Source of the DNA: Rhabditophanes sp. KR3021
Taxonomy: Eukaryota > Nematoda > Chromadorea > Rhabditida > Alloionematidae
Length of the DNA: 64,000 nt
Direction of reading: 5' to 3'
Assembly (NCBI GenBank): GCA_963281155.1
Contig: CAUJLY010000002.1
Coordinates: 5,084,001 to 5,148,000 of the forward strand
Shown here: in pieces, positions 22,271-33,057 of the stretch
How positions within the stretch are numbered: the first letter of the stretch is position 1
Layout of the letters: each line of letters begins with the position of its first letter
Made by a program: the position numbers and the translations under genes
The notes under the pieces: model-generated
The model's input: the letters and a program-made list of their open reading frames with translations, nothing else
What the model was told of the DNA's origin: nothing
Database searches by the model: none

Positions 22271-23761
22271 CTGTAATCAGTCATCATTAACTTAACTAAT
22301 AATAAACAAAATGTTATTTTATCAATCAAAATATTATTTTAGTTTTTGTTTCAATCCTTGTCGATTAATCACGTAATGTTTTGTTTATTATGATTCATTC
22401 AACAAAATGAAGAAAAGTTATATCGTGTTAAAAAAGAACTTGATATTAATTAACTTTTTCGTACAGTCAGTGCCACCATTTCTTCCCACATTAATCTCCT
22501 GCTGTTGATTTAATATCAATTAGTTGGTTGCGAAGACCTGTCAACGATAATTTCAATGGGATTCGCAAACACTTTTTTATCCCAAAAATGTTATACACTT
22601 TTTCATTCTCTTTAATGTGAAAAATGCAAAGCATCTTTAAATTAATTATGGGTGAGTAGGTATATAACAGTTAATTCAATGTAATTTGCATCATTTTAAC
22701 ACAACACTAAACTTTTTACATTTCTTCTATCTATTTTTGGGCAACTTCAGTTGACATAAAGATGATAATAAATAAAATTTTAGTGTTGTCTTGTTTATTA
22801 CGAATCATCCCACCCTTTTAGTTACAATCATACTAAAAATGATGTGTAATTAAGATGTATTAATATAAATTAAGATATGTAATTGAGATGTTTTAATTTA
22901 AATTAAGATATATAATATGATTCAGAAAATTAGTACAAATTAAGATGATTACAGCACTTATTATTAAAGGTTTGCAACTTCTTTGAATAGAGACGAATTT
23001 GTACATAAATTTTTATATATGTATTCAAAGGTTTACTTCCATCCTATTAAGAAAAGACTATGGAAAGACTTTAATTGTAGGCAATTAAAAAGATGATGTT
23101 AAAAATCTTGTTATTTATTATGATAACTTTATATATTTAAATAAAGTGGCGCAACAATTTATTTAATAACGTTTATTACAGCTTCCAGTCCCGTTAAAAT
23201 TGTTTTTAATCACAAACCTTCATTAGTTAATGGGAAGGCAAATCTGATTTGACTTTTCACCTTGCGCAAAACAAAATTCTTTCCCATAAATGTAAATGAG
23301 AATAAATGTTAATGGGTTCGTCTTGTCATTTATTAGGAAACATTATCTTATTATATATTATTCGTGATCCATTCTACAACTTCATTCTACTAAACAAAAA
23401 CCACATAATTATGATGGTGACGCATTTTTGTTGGTCATGAATATATTAGACATATTTACGTTTATATCACAACCTTGATTAATATTATATACTTCTTTAC
23501 ATTACTGTTTACCATTATTGTAATGATGCCAAATGATTAGAAAGAATTTTATTTGTTACCTTTTTATGGGGTTGGGAGTGTCCGCACAGTTAGATAAATT
23601 ATTATTTCTGCCAGTAGAGGTATTGTATTAACTTTTGCACTAACTTCTGTACTATCTTCCTTTATTATTTTGCATTTACTTGATATTGTCTTACTTTTCA
23701 TTTTACTTCATGCTTCTTTTTAGTTTGTGAGACAAATTCTGGCTAAATCAAATTATTAATC
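22271..23761. other. Intergenic region before the intermediate filament gene
   Basis: 1.49 kb, AT-rich. Holds a short tandem duplication (22847-22912) and otherwise nothing recognisable; the promoter of the filament gene must lie here. Confidence 0.45.
22847..22912. repeat. Imperfect tandem duplication, 33-bp unit x2
   Basis: Two adjacent 33-base copies (22847-22879 and 22880-22912) built on AATTRAGATG...TTAAGATAT, differing at about four positions. A partial third copy may follow. Confidence 0.6.
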
Positions 23762-25658
23762 ATGTCTTCCGAAGATTTAAGAAGCAGCTCTATTAGTGCC
23801 AGACCTGAGTTTCATAGAATGAGTACTAGCAGCACTAATTTAGGTCCAAATGGTAAACAACCAACTAGTAAATTGTCTCTTAAACTTCTTTTTAGTCTCT
23901 GGAAACAAATACGTAAAAATTGTAACAGAAGTCCATTCATCCCGTGCTTCGGGTGGGACCATTCCAGGTTCATACGGTCAAAATGCAGCCTCCACCATTC
24001 GTGATTCTCGTGAACGTGAGAAGAAAGATATGGTTGATTTGAATGACAAATTGGCTAACTTCATTGAAAAAGTTCGTTTCTTGGAAGCTCAAAATAGAAA
24101 ATTGAACGCAGACTTAGATATGTTGAAGAGCAGGTCTGGGACTCACACTAAGAAAATCAAAATTATCTATGAGCATGAATTGTCTGAAGCCAAGATTTTA
24201 ATTGAAACCACAGGAGGTCAATCAAAAACTTTGGAAGCCAATTTGACCAAGATTACAAAAGAAGTGAGTGAGATGAAAAAAAAATATGAGGAAGCTTTTT
24301 CAGCTAGACAGGAATTGAGAGTTCAATTAGACGCACTGTTAGTTACATTAAGTAATTTGGAAGCTGAGATTGCTCTTTTAAAGAGAAGAATCGCATTACT
24401 CGAGGAAGAAGTAAATTATCTCAAGAAAGAAAACATCCGCTTGATGAGTGATCTTCAAAGAACTAAGATTGAATTAGATCAAGAAACCTTAAATAGAATT
24501 GACTATCAAAACCAATTGACTACCTTGGCTGAAGAGATAGATTTTATTAAAAAAAATCAAGAAGAAGAAATCCGTGATTTGCAAGCTTTGGCTTCTAGAG
24601 ACACTACTAGTGAAAATAGAGAATACTTCAAATCTGAACTGTCAAGTGCCATTCGCGACATTCGTAATGAATATGACCAACTTTACGCAAATAACAAGAA
24701 CGACTTTGACTCCTGGTACACACGTAAAGTACAAGAAATTCAAACTCAATCTGCGCGTCAAAATATTGAACAAAACCATCAAAAGGATGAATGCAAGAGA
24801 CTCAAGACAAATGTTACTGAATTGAGATCAAAATTGGCTGATTTAGGTAGGTACAGCACTTAAAAGTAGAAAACCTTAAGTATTGGTGATACCTACCCTT
24901 TTAATTACTATAAAATAATTTGTTTGTTTATTCATTCACTAATTATTATGACTTATTTAGAAGGAAGAAATGCCTTGTTGGAAAAACAAATTGAAGACTT
25001 GAACTACGAAATTGAGGATGAACAAAGAAGTTACGAGGGAGCTTTGAATGACAAGGATATGCAAATCAGAAAGGAAAGAGAAACTGCATCAGCTTACATG
25101 GTTGAATTGCAAATGCTCTTGGATACCAAGCAAACTCTTGACAACGAAATTGCCATTTACAGAAAGATGTTGGAAGGTGAAGGGGATGGTAAAGGATTGA
25201 GACAATTGGTGGAGCAAGTCGTCAGAACTACTGGAATTAACGAAGTTGCTGATACTGAGACTATGCGTGTTGTTAAGGGAGAAACCTCAGCTAGAAGTTC
25301 ATATTCTAGATCAGCTAAAGGAATCGTTAGTATTCAAGAGACAGCTGAAAACGGAGACTTTATCCAACTTGAAAACACCCATCGTGGTAAGGAAGAAAAT
25401 ATTGGAGAATGGAAGTTGAAGAGAAAGATTGATAATAAACAAGAAATTGTTTACACATTCCCCAAAGACTTTGTCCTCAAGCCCTTCAAGACCGTAAAAA
25501 TCTTTGCCAAAGGAAAGGGGCCTCACAATCCACCAGAAACTTTGGTATTCGACAAAGACGATACGTTCGGCGTTGGCAACAATGTCCAAACAATTCTATA
25601 TAATAAAGATGGAGAAGAAAGAGCAACTCATACTCAAAGATCAAGCAGCACAAACTAA
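23762..25658 (+). CDS. Cytoplasmic intermediate filament protein, protostome type with lamin tail
   Basis: Three exons, 23762-23852, 23896-24846 and 24961-25658, join in frame to 579 residues, as in C. elegans IFs. Ser-rich head (about 1-60), then the rod: coil 1A starts [13 protein letters not shown] and contains [22 protein letters not shown]; coil 1B is the long lamin-like version; coil 2 ends with the IF consensus [16 protein letters not shown]. The tail carries an Ig-fold lamin-tail domain (about 455-570), seen in [11 protein letters not shown] and [16 protein letters not shown] residues. Such proteins form epithelial and muscle attachment filaments in nematodes. Codon use is Lys/Glu-rich and A/T-ending. 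The head-rod junction at intron 23853-23895 keeps frame exactly. Confidence 0.95.
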
Positions 25659-26363
25659 ATTCTATATAATGATGTTTCTTTAAAATCCACGCTGTTAAAC
25701 ATAATATAATTCCATGTTCAACATAAATTAAAAATATACAAATAAGTTGTTTATTTATATAAAATACAATAAAGAGTGTATGAACACATTTAAATTAATT
25801 GTTATGGGTAAAATATCATTGGATATTAGCCATCTAAATACAATTTAGTTTTAGATATTTTAGTCTTAAGACCAGGACTACTTAACCACCTATCATCCCT
25901 TATTATTGCCACAAGTACTTAAATTTGATTTTCATAGTTTGCAAAATATGTAAAAAACCGTAAAAACTGCCTAGAGGTGTATTCATTTATTATTATTTTA
26001 TGCGTATGCAACTAAATAGATAATATTGTATTGGTAAGCAGTTTCTGAAGAGTGAAATGCGTGCCTTCATTAATAATTTATTTATAATAGATCAAACATT
26101 TACTGGATTATTTTAATAAATCAAATAATTTATACATCACCTGTCTAATCTTGATAAATTAGCATGCATTTTTGTCAGATCTACACAATAAAAGGCGTAT
26201 TACATTAGATCTACAAAATAAAAAGCTTATTTTTATAGCCTATATCTAGCTGTCACGACATTTAGATTTATTAGAATCAGCATCGTGTCACCCTAATATT
26301 TTCTGATTAAAAAAGTCTTTGTTTTAATTGAGCGTTATTCTTATTAGTTTAATATCTTTCGAA
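25659..26363. other. Intergenic region
   Basis: 705 AT-rich bases with polyadenylation-like AATAAA near 25768 and one short direct repeat. No gene seen. Confidence 0.45.
26177..26236. repeat. Imperfect tandem duplication, 30-bp unit x2
   Basis: Two adjacent copies (26177-26206, 26207-26236) starting AGATCTACA followed by AATAAAA and GCKTATT. Position is just upstream of the four-helix gene, so it could be regulatory or simple slippage. Confidence 0.55.
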
Positions 26364-26961
26364 ATGCCCACTACAAACTCGACAGCTTCCCTTATTACAA
26401 AAGAATATACTCTAATTGATACAACAGACCAAAAGAACGCCGAAGATAAATGCAGGAAATATTTAGCATATTTGTTGGTTTTCTATTATTTGATGCTAAT
26501 TCCTAACATCGCATGTCATCTATACGGAAGTAAGTAAAGCTTTTTGCTACTAATTATCCAATATTTAAGTCTACCAAGTTTACTCCATACAAAATGAGTC
26601 CTCTGTCAGCAAATTTCTATTGAAACACTTAGATCTTTCCTCGCAAAAACAACGAGCAATTTGCTTTGCTACATTTGCAGCTATCATTCTCTCAATTCAT
26701 TCAATCTTACTTCCTATTTTGGTAATTAAATATGAAAAACTAATCAGACACCTCTTTTACGTAATAATATTTACCTCAATTTCACTTTTGATAACTGTGA
26801 TTGCGTCAACAACTTTTTTAAATTCGTTTATTATTCAAATTGATAATACTCTCTGTGATTTCATGAACTATTTTCTATTGTTAGGATCGTTTATTTGGAT
26901 TGGACAATATTTCGTAGAATTAATTGTATTCCATTATATATATGCAGAGTTAACCAAATAA
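26364..26961 (+). CDS. Small four-helix membrane protein, unrecognised
   Basis: Two exons, 26364-26529 and 26633-26961, join in phase 1 to 164 residues. A polar N-terminal ~30 residues precedes four hydrophobic segments at about 33-54, 62-85, 92-116 and 128-155. Short loops connect them, and the C-terminus is short and polar. The acceptor at 26631-26632 (ACACTTAG) was chosen because the stronger-looking CTGTCAG at 26608-26609 breaks frame. No motif points to a family; tetraspan orphan proteins of this kind are common in nematodes. High AT content of codons matches the surroundings. Confidence 0.6.
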
Positions 26962-27202
26962 AAGTTTACCTAAAAATACGTATGAAATTTATAACACAGT
27001 TTACTTATTTAAAAATGTATTCAAGTCTTTCCTAAAAGTTTATTTGCTATTTATAATAGAAGATTACATTTAGGCAACATTTACAACAAAGTTTATTTGT
27101 AACAACTAACATTTATTACAATTCTTTTTAATTAAACGAGGAAACAAATATAAAATGGTTCATATTAAAACATAACAACAATAATAATAAAAGTACATCA
27201 GG

Positions 27203-30200
27203 TTATTCTTCTCCTTCTTCAATTAGTTCTTCTTCCTCTTCAAGTGGTGTGTCTTCTACTAAATCTTCACCCGAAGCCAATTCCTTTTGTCTTTGCACAT
27301 AATCATCTGGCAATTTAAAGTAAGGTAATTTTCCTCTTTGGAAGTCATTCAATACCATCTTCGAAACAGTTCCATAGTCAGGTTCCCCTCCCTTGAGTAG
27401 TCTTCCAGATATACGTGCAATCTTCTCCAAAAAGTCATCGACTCCGTCAAAGTCCCCGATTCCATAATTTTTAATCAAATGTTCCTTCTTAACTTTATTC
27501 AAGACTCCCTTTAAAGAAATATTATTAGTTTTGTGTGAATATATATAAAAACGCGGACATTCTTTAGACCAATGGTCCATTTTAATTAATTTTTTGTAAC
27601 TTTAATAAACTTTGTTGTCTAAATTTTAGTCAGAAGATGCACTTACAATAACGTGGTTTTCTGGGTCTTTGACATTTTCTACACGAACAACTCCTTTAAG
27701 AATGATGTCGGTTTCAGTATCCCCTTGTGGATATACAACTCCAGGGCAATCAACCAAATATATCTTGTTCATCAACATGACATACTGCCAGACTTTAGTT
27801 TCTCCAGCAATTGGTGCTGTCTTGCAAACTTTCTTCGATCTAAGTGTATTAATAATACTACTTTTACCCGCATTTGGATATCCAATGAAGCCTACGGAGA
27901 TTTGAGGTTTATCCTTGTGGAGAACTTGAAATTGGCGAAGTAAGTTGATAAGAGACCCCTTTCCAAAAGAATGTTGGATTGAAGCATGGAAGGCGACCGT
28001 TGGTAATTCTTCGGAGTATTTCTTCAACCACAATTTAGTGACCCATGTAGGTACTAAATCAACTTTGTTCAAGACTAAGATGAGATGCTTGTGAGGTTTC
28101 TCCTTTCTTAAGAATTCTTCAACATGTTTGCACCTGGTTCCTTCAGGGTTTCTGGCGTCGACCACTTCAATGATCACATCTGAACTGTCAATTACCTGAA
28201 ATTATTTAATTATTAAAAATGATTAAAAACGTTTAAGACCCTTAAATTTAACAAAATCATTTTTAATGATATTGGAAAATAAAGTGGGATCAAATTTTGT
28301 TTAATAAGACATTATTTGTAGAGTCATTTTCCGTCAATGTTAAAAAATTAGCTTAGGCTATTATAAATACAAATTTGCAGCTTTCTTAACTAATATATAA
28401 AAACAAGATACAGAAATTGTGATATCAATGACTGTTAAGGCCAAGAAATAGAGGTAATGCCGTTGGAAGTATTCCGCTAAGAAGAAGCCCTGCAGTAAGC
28501 TGTCAAATGGCAATCAAATTTCTAGACGGGCAAATGCTTAATCAAGAGTCTCTACTATAGAAGCCCAGAATTGACTCTACAAATAGAGTATTATTAGAGG
28601 AATTTAAAGAAGAGTTTGAAGCAAATACTGTCCTGAATTTTGTCAGTTACAACAACGATCAAGCAATCAGTACGACAGATACTTTTGAAACAAGGTTAGA
28701 GATTATGGACTCGGAAAAACAATCTACATTGCTACGTTTTTTCCCGGGTGCGACGTGTTTAAATTCTTCGGCGACAAGTCTCCTGAATTAGAAACTATCT
28801 AGACGTCAAATGGGTACTGCCAACACCACGGAACCGTCCACAAGTATTATGAGATCCTGCATTACGTACTAAGATTGGTGAAAGACTAAAATAAATGGTC
28901 AATCTTTCGTCGATTAAGGATCTTGAGAAACCGGCTGTAGGAGATCGGAACTACAAGGACAAAAGTAGGCAATGTGACATCTTAGTCCAAGTTGACCATA
29001 ATACAAGAGTACCGGTTAAGGACCAATTTGTGAGAGATTAATAGCTCAAAAACTTCACTGCTATTGCTGAATAATCAAAATTGGAGACTGTTCAGTTTTG
29101 GCAAAGTTTCCAAATGAACAAAAGTCTGAAAATGTTCCTTACTGGGGTAAATATCACTAAAGCAAATAATTTTGGGAATCAGCTGTAAGTTTGACTATCC
29201 TAAGAATCAAATAATAAATGTTATAGACGCTGGATGCTTAATCTAACGAGTTATTTCTACATGGCACATGACAAAAAGATGGTTACTGTTTATGTAGGAA
29301 TTTTGGGTGCCAAACAGTTTCTCAGATGACGGACTAATCAAAAAATGTACATAGCAAGCATGTCTCAATGGTTAATATGGGTATTGGTCCCATGACCAGA
29401 AAGGAATCAAATTGTGCTGAGTTGTTTTGTAAAGGTGGTTAAATATAAATGATTTGCTCGAAGGTAAAGTTTACCCGGGATGCCGAGTTTAAAATCGAGA
29501 ATCCAATTAACTACAGGTCGCCCTTAATGGATTAATTATAGCACAAACAAAAATATGAAATTTGTACGGCTGCTATTTCCTGAAAAGTTGAGTGACTACA
29601 TGAATGACTATCTCTTAGCCATGAAGTCGACTTTGGAACCTAACAGTGCACACAAGATTGTAAGAGGTCTCAAATGCATGATATCTAATGATATTCGGTT
29701 TCCTTTTGTGGTATTTTATCGGTTTTTCGGATAAAAACTTCTTAATTGTCCTTTAAACTACCTAAAATGGAAAAAATATTTGGTTAATATCGATGGAGCG
29801 ATATGATTCACCTTATACAATTCACCCCAGACACGGTTCGACTGCCCGGCGCGGAACAAAGGGTTCAAATTTTCAAATCTGACCAAGTCCGCATCTTTGT
29901 CGTAGATATCCTTGTCTGTCCCACTCTTATAGACCTCATTTCTAGACTCAGCATTCTTAACTAATGATTCCAAATCGTTGACTGCGAGATTAGGCTTCTT
30001 TCTCAAGGATTTCTTTCCAAAAGTATACCCGAAGGATTCTGTGTCGAGGATGTGGACTCTTTGTTGCTTGCTACTTTCTTGCAACAACGTAACAGGTAAG
30101 TTGGTTTGTCTGAGAACAACTTGGAAGGGATCGTTGATAACTTTGCCCATATTCTTCTGGAAAGTCTGAAGTTGTTGCTGCCCTGGAGCATTTAATAATT

Positions 30201-31504
30201 AGTAGGTGATAAATGATATAAATAAATTTTGATTCAATAATTTTTTGAAACAATACCCTTTTGGCGCTTTAAGAATAATGATTATAACAAACAAAGGTAA
30301 ATTGTTGATTTTAAAAAATCCCATAAAGAAACTTAGGGGGGTGTTCGCCATTAATTTTTAGCATATAAGGAATAGTAAAATACAATTAATTCACTTGATT
30401 TTTTAGCGGTCAATCATGAATAAAAGAAAAGGTCCACAACGAACTCCTGATTTTTGGATTAAGAAACCGAAAATGAAGTTATTGTGATTTTGGATGACGA
30501 GACTGAAAAGAAAAGTGAATCGATGAAGGCATCTGTTGTAGAAGTCGAAGAAGAAACAATAGAGAAACTTGATTTGGTGCAAGAGGCACATGATGTTAAA
30601 CCTATTGGAGCCAGAACTTGTCACGGACATGGATGTCCAAATTGTTTAACTGTATCAAAATTACATGACGATACAAAAATTTTTTTGGAAAAGTTTGAAT
30701 TGAATGGTCAAAAGTTAATTTTTGGTACTGACAAAACTTATAGTGGACTCAAGGGAATTTCCGGGAAGTTATTGTCATATCATTTCATTATTGGTAAAGA
30801 TTTATTGCTTGAAATTGATGGAGTTTACCATTTTACTATGTCAGGTCACACAAATGGAGCCGCTAAATTTGGAAAACAGCAGTTGTATGATAAGATGAAG
30901 AATGAGTATGCTAGAAACAATGGACTACATTTGATTAGAATCTCTTATTCAAGATCTCAACAAATGAAGTCAATTTTAACAGATGTTCTAAATAGATGGG
31001 GTGCTGGGCTTGGCAAAGACTTGACAAAGTTGAAAGGTACACAATATCAATAATAATTTTAATAAACTAATTCAGTTGTAAATAATTTTTGAATGTTTGA
31101 TTTTTATAAACATACCGATGACTCTAGTATTTCCGAACCATTTTCTGTGTGGTTCAACGCGAGCTACAGTTCCAGAAGCTAGACGCTCTTGAAATGGCGC
31201 TGCTTTGATTACTTTACCCTTTTCATCACGAATAGGCTTGGAGTTCTTGTACATCAACAAGCGCTTGATGGTAGCTTTTGATCTTTGATGTGGTCCTTCT
31301 CTCTTTCTATCTAAAATCAAGAAATTAATCATTAAAAGTTAAATTATTAAACAAACCTGGATTGAAAGAATTGTTTTGTCCAGATTGGAAGGTTCTGGCA
31401 GTACTTTTATGGTCAGTCTTAGCATGCTTCAATTTGCTTTTAACGGGTTTAGATCCATCCTTGAGAGGCCTCGTTTGTTTTAAAGATGTTCTAGGTTTTG
31501 CCAT
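27203..31504 (-). CDS. GNL2: GNL2/NOG2 (NGP-1) nucleolar GTPase, ribosome assembly
   Basis: Five exons: 31504-31357, 31310-31116, 30182-29812, 28195-27647 and 27508-27203, in frame to 522 residues. The N-terminal domain has SGTVARVEP and KWFGNTRVI; then [20 protein letters not shown] and the circularly permuted GTPase: NKVDLVP (G4) comes before GYPNAGKSS (G1), followed by DCPGV (G3). The segment ending [28 protein letters not shown] is diagnostic. The protein works in the nucleus on pre-60S subunits, checking maturation before export. It is shorter than human GNL2 (731) and near yeast Nog2 (486), because the basic C-terminal extension is replaced by an acidic end. Two long introns (933 and 1616 nt) contrast with the usual 40-50 nt and hold other sequence: a nested antisense gene and a decayed coding relic. 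Confidence 0.95.
28440..29730 (+). pseudogene. Decayed coding relic inside a GNL2 intron
   Basis: Within the 1616-nt intron and antisense to GNL2, base composition is less AT-rich and several plus-strand stretches read like protein between stops and frame changes, for example [20 protein letters not shown] (near 28590), [20 protein letters not shown] (near 28920) and [18 protein letters not shown] (near 29590). No intact frame exceeds ~110 codons and no start or family could be assigned. Best read as a dead retrocopy or a mobile-element remnant. Confidence 0.45.
30416..31053 (+). CDS. Restriction-like endonuclease-fold protein nested antisense in GNL2
   Basis: Single-exon frame ending at 31053, wholly inside the second GNL2 intron on the other strand. 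The main open segment has ATG at 30523 (176 residues) and remains open upstream to about 30463. An earlier ATG at 30416, directly after a TTTTTTAG acceptor-like site, lies in another frame, and that frame breaks near 30461. After an acidic N-terminus and CHGHGCPNC, the C-terminal ~110 residues show [11 protein letters not shown] then [22 protein letters not shown]. That E-x-DG..HF ... D..KN.Y....G..LIRI pattern is typical of PD-(D/E)XK/VSR-like nucleases found in large DNA viruses and mobile elements. Activity and origin are inference. Intact or degenerating status depends on whether the frame break is real. Confidence 0.5.
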
Positions 31505-31846
31505 GTTAGTTTAGGCAATATGTAAAATCAGATGATTATACCGACTTTATTTATTATTTCAATTTTTCGGTTGGAAAAAAGTGTACGGCAAAGTCGTTCT
31601 GAAAGACAGCCATTGGTACGATGCGTATCGTTTTGTTAAGCCAGTTGCTTATTCCTGCAAAATCACTTTTCCGTCAAATATAAATATCTTTTCTTATTTT
31701 GATTAGCAAATTTGATGTTTGTTCAATGATATGTTTAGCATGCTAATATAAGTGGCCATCCAGTGATTGCCGTTACTTAGATCAAAACAACAATTTTATA
31801 TCGACCATATGATTATTGTATTTTGTTTTAGTTACTATATTGTAAT
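31505..31846. promoter_or_regulatory. Bidirectional promoter region, GNL2 / PRELID1 cluster
   Basis: 342 bases separate the divergent start codons of GNL2 (minus) and the PRELID1-EMC5-NDUFAF6 run (plus). Both sides are housekeeping genes. A TTTTGTTTTAG acceptor-like site ends at 31831, 15 bases before the PRELID1 ATG. Confidence 0.45.
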
Positions 31847-32512
31847 ATGCAAATTTGGCACGGGACACCCTTTATTTTCGGGTACTCGTTCAATGATGTG
31901 GTCAATGTGTTCTGGTCAAGATACCCTAATGATTATGCAAAACATATAGTTTCTGAAGATGTGATAGAAAGAACAATTGTTGACGGCAAGATATTTACAA
32001 AGAAGCTCATTGTAAAGAAAGGTAAGTTTTATATGCATTTATTTAATATTTTCTATCTACTTGTAGGTTCTTCCTTCCTAAAAAAGATCCCGTCATGGAT
32101 GTCGACGTTAAACAAAATTCAATTCATGCCGGTATTAGAAGAAAGTGTATTTGATCCTAGGGATAATAGTTTAGTGACGTACACACGAAACGTCGCTCAT
32201 AGAAAAAACTTTCAAATTGATGAAAGATGTATTTATAAGCCAAAAGAGGCACAAAGTACAGAACTTAAAAGATCTGTTTATGTTAATGTAGATTATGGTA
32301 AGATTAGTGGAATCGTTCAAAGGATTCTGATGATGAGTTTCAAAAGAAGCATCGCCAAAACATGCCTTGGGTTCAATCAGAGGCTAAGTCAAGAGGGAAT
32401 CCAATCAAATGAAAAACAACAAGACATGCCTTTTCAATTAGAAAAAGGAAAACAACTGTACAAACGACTGAGCAAAATGGAACGTCAAACACTATTGACA
32501 CAAACAAGTTGA
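31847..32512 (+). CDS. PRELID1: PRELI/MSF1 domain lipid transfer protein (PRELID1-like)
   Basis: Two exons, 31847-32021 and 32067-32512, give 206 residues. The PRELI domain fills about residues 1-170; FWSRYPNDYAKHIVSEDVIER resembles PRELID1/Ups1 more than the slowmo/PRELID3 branch. PRELID1 moves phosphatidic acid across the mitochondrial intermembrane space for cardiolipin synthesis. The C-terminal ~45 residues are Gln/Lys-rich and not conserved. The 45-nt intron (GTAAGT...TTGTAG) is a multiple of three with no stop, so an unspliced message would insert 15 mostly hydrophobic residues. It is first in a tight plus-strand series, 162 bases ahead of EMC5. Confidence 0.87.
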   Translation: MQIWHGTPFIFGYSFNDVVNVFWSRYPNDYAKHIVSEDVIERTIVDGKIFTKKLIVKKGKFYMHLFNIFYLLVGSSFLKKIPSWMSTLNKIQFMPVLEESVFDPRDNSLVTYTRNVAHRKNFQIDERCIYKPKEAQSTELKRSVYVNVDYGKISGIVQRILMMSFKRSIAKTCLGFNQRLSQEGIQSNEKQQDMPFQLEKGKQLYKRLSKMERQTLLTQTS

Positions 32513-32674
32513 TTTGGGGGAAACCACATGAAGTGTTATTGTTTAATTAATTATTGTGTCGTTATAAAAGCATATAATCGCAACATACTTTTGTTTATAA
32601 TGTTAAAACATGTCCTTTCCAGATTACCTTTAAACCCCTCTTTTAATTCATTATATTTTTAACAATTAGATATC

Positions 32675-33057
32675 ATGTATTTTCCAGCCAGCTACCACCC
32701 ATTACCCAAGTGGTTATTGTTGTTCTCTACACTCTCATTAATACACTGTGCTTTTTCTGTTGCTCAAGTAAGTTGATACTGATATTTTTAATTAATTAGT
32801 CCTTTTAGCACCGTTCATTTTTGAGACTCGCTAGTCAAGAATATACTTATTTATCTGGAGATATCTACATTCAATTGTTCGTATCGTTGTTATTGGCCTT
32901 GTTCAGTGCAACTTCCTTTTCTGGTGACTTCCAAAAGATCCGCTCCGACAGCGAAGAAGATAAAGAATCATGGGATTCATTGGGAAATGCTCCATCTTTC
33001 TACAGTTTCGAGCACAGAGGCAAAGCCTTAGCTCAATCTATTGCCCGAGACGATTAG
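32675..33057 (+). CDS. EMC5: ER membrane complex subunit 5 (EMC5/MMGT1)
   Basis: Two exons, 32675-32767 and 32809-33057, separated by a 41-nt intron: 113 residues. The conserved start of the second exon, AQHRSFLRL, and the C-terminal APSFYSFEHRGKAL match the EMC5 pattern. Two membrane helices lie at about 12-30 and 48-68. EMC5 is a core subunit of the ER membrane protein insertase. The final 88 bases also lie in the open frame of NDUFAF6. An acceptor-like CAATTAG ends five bases before the ATG. Confidence 0.9.
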
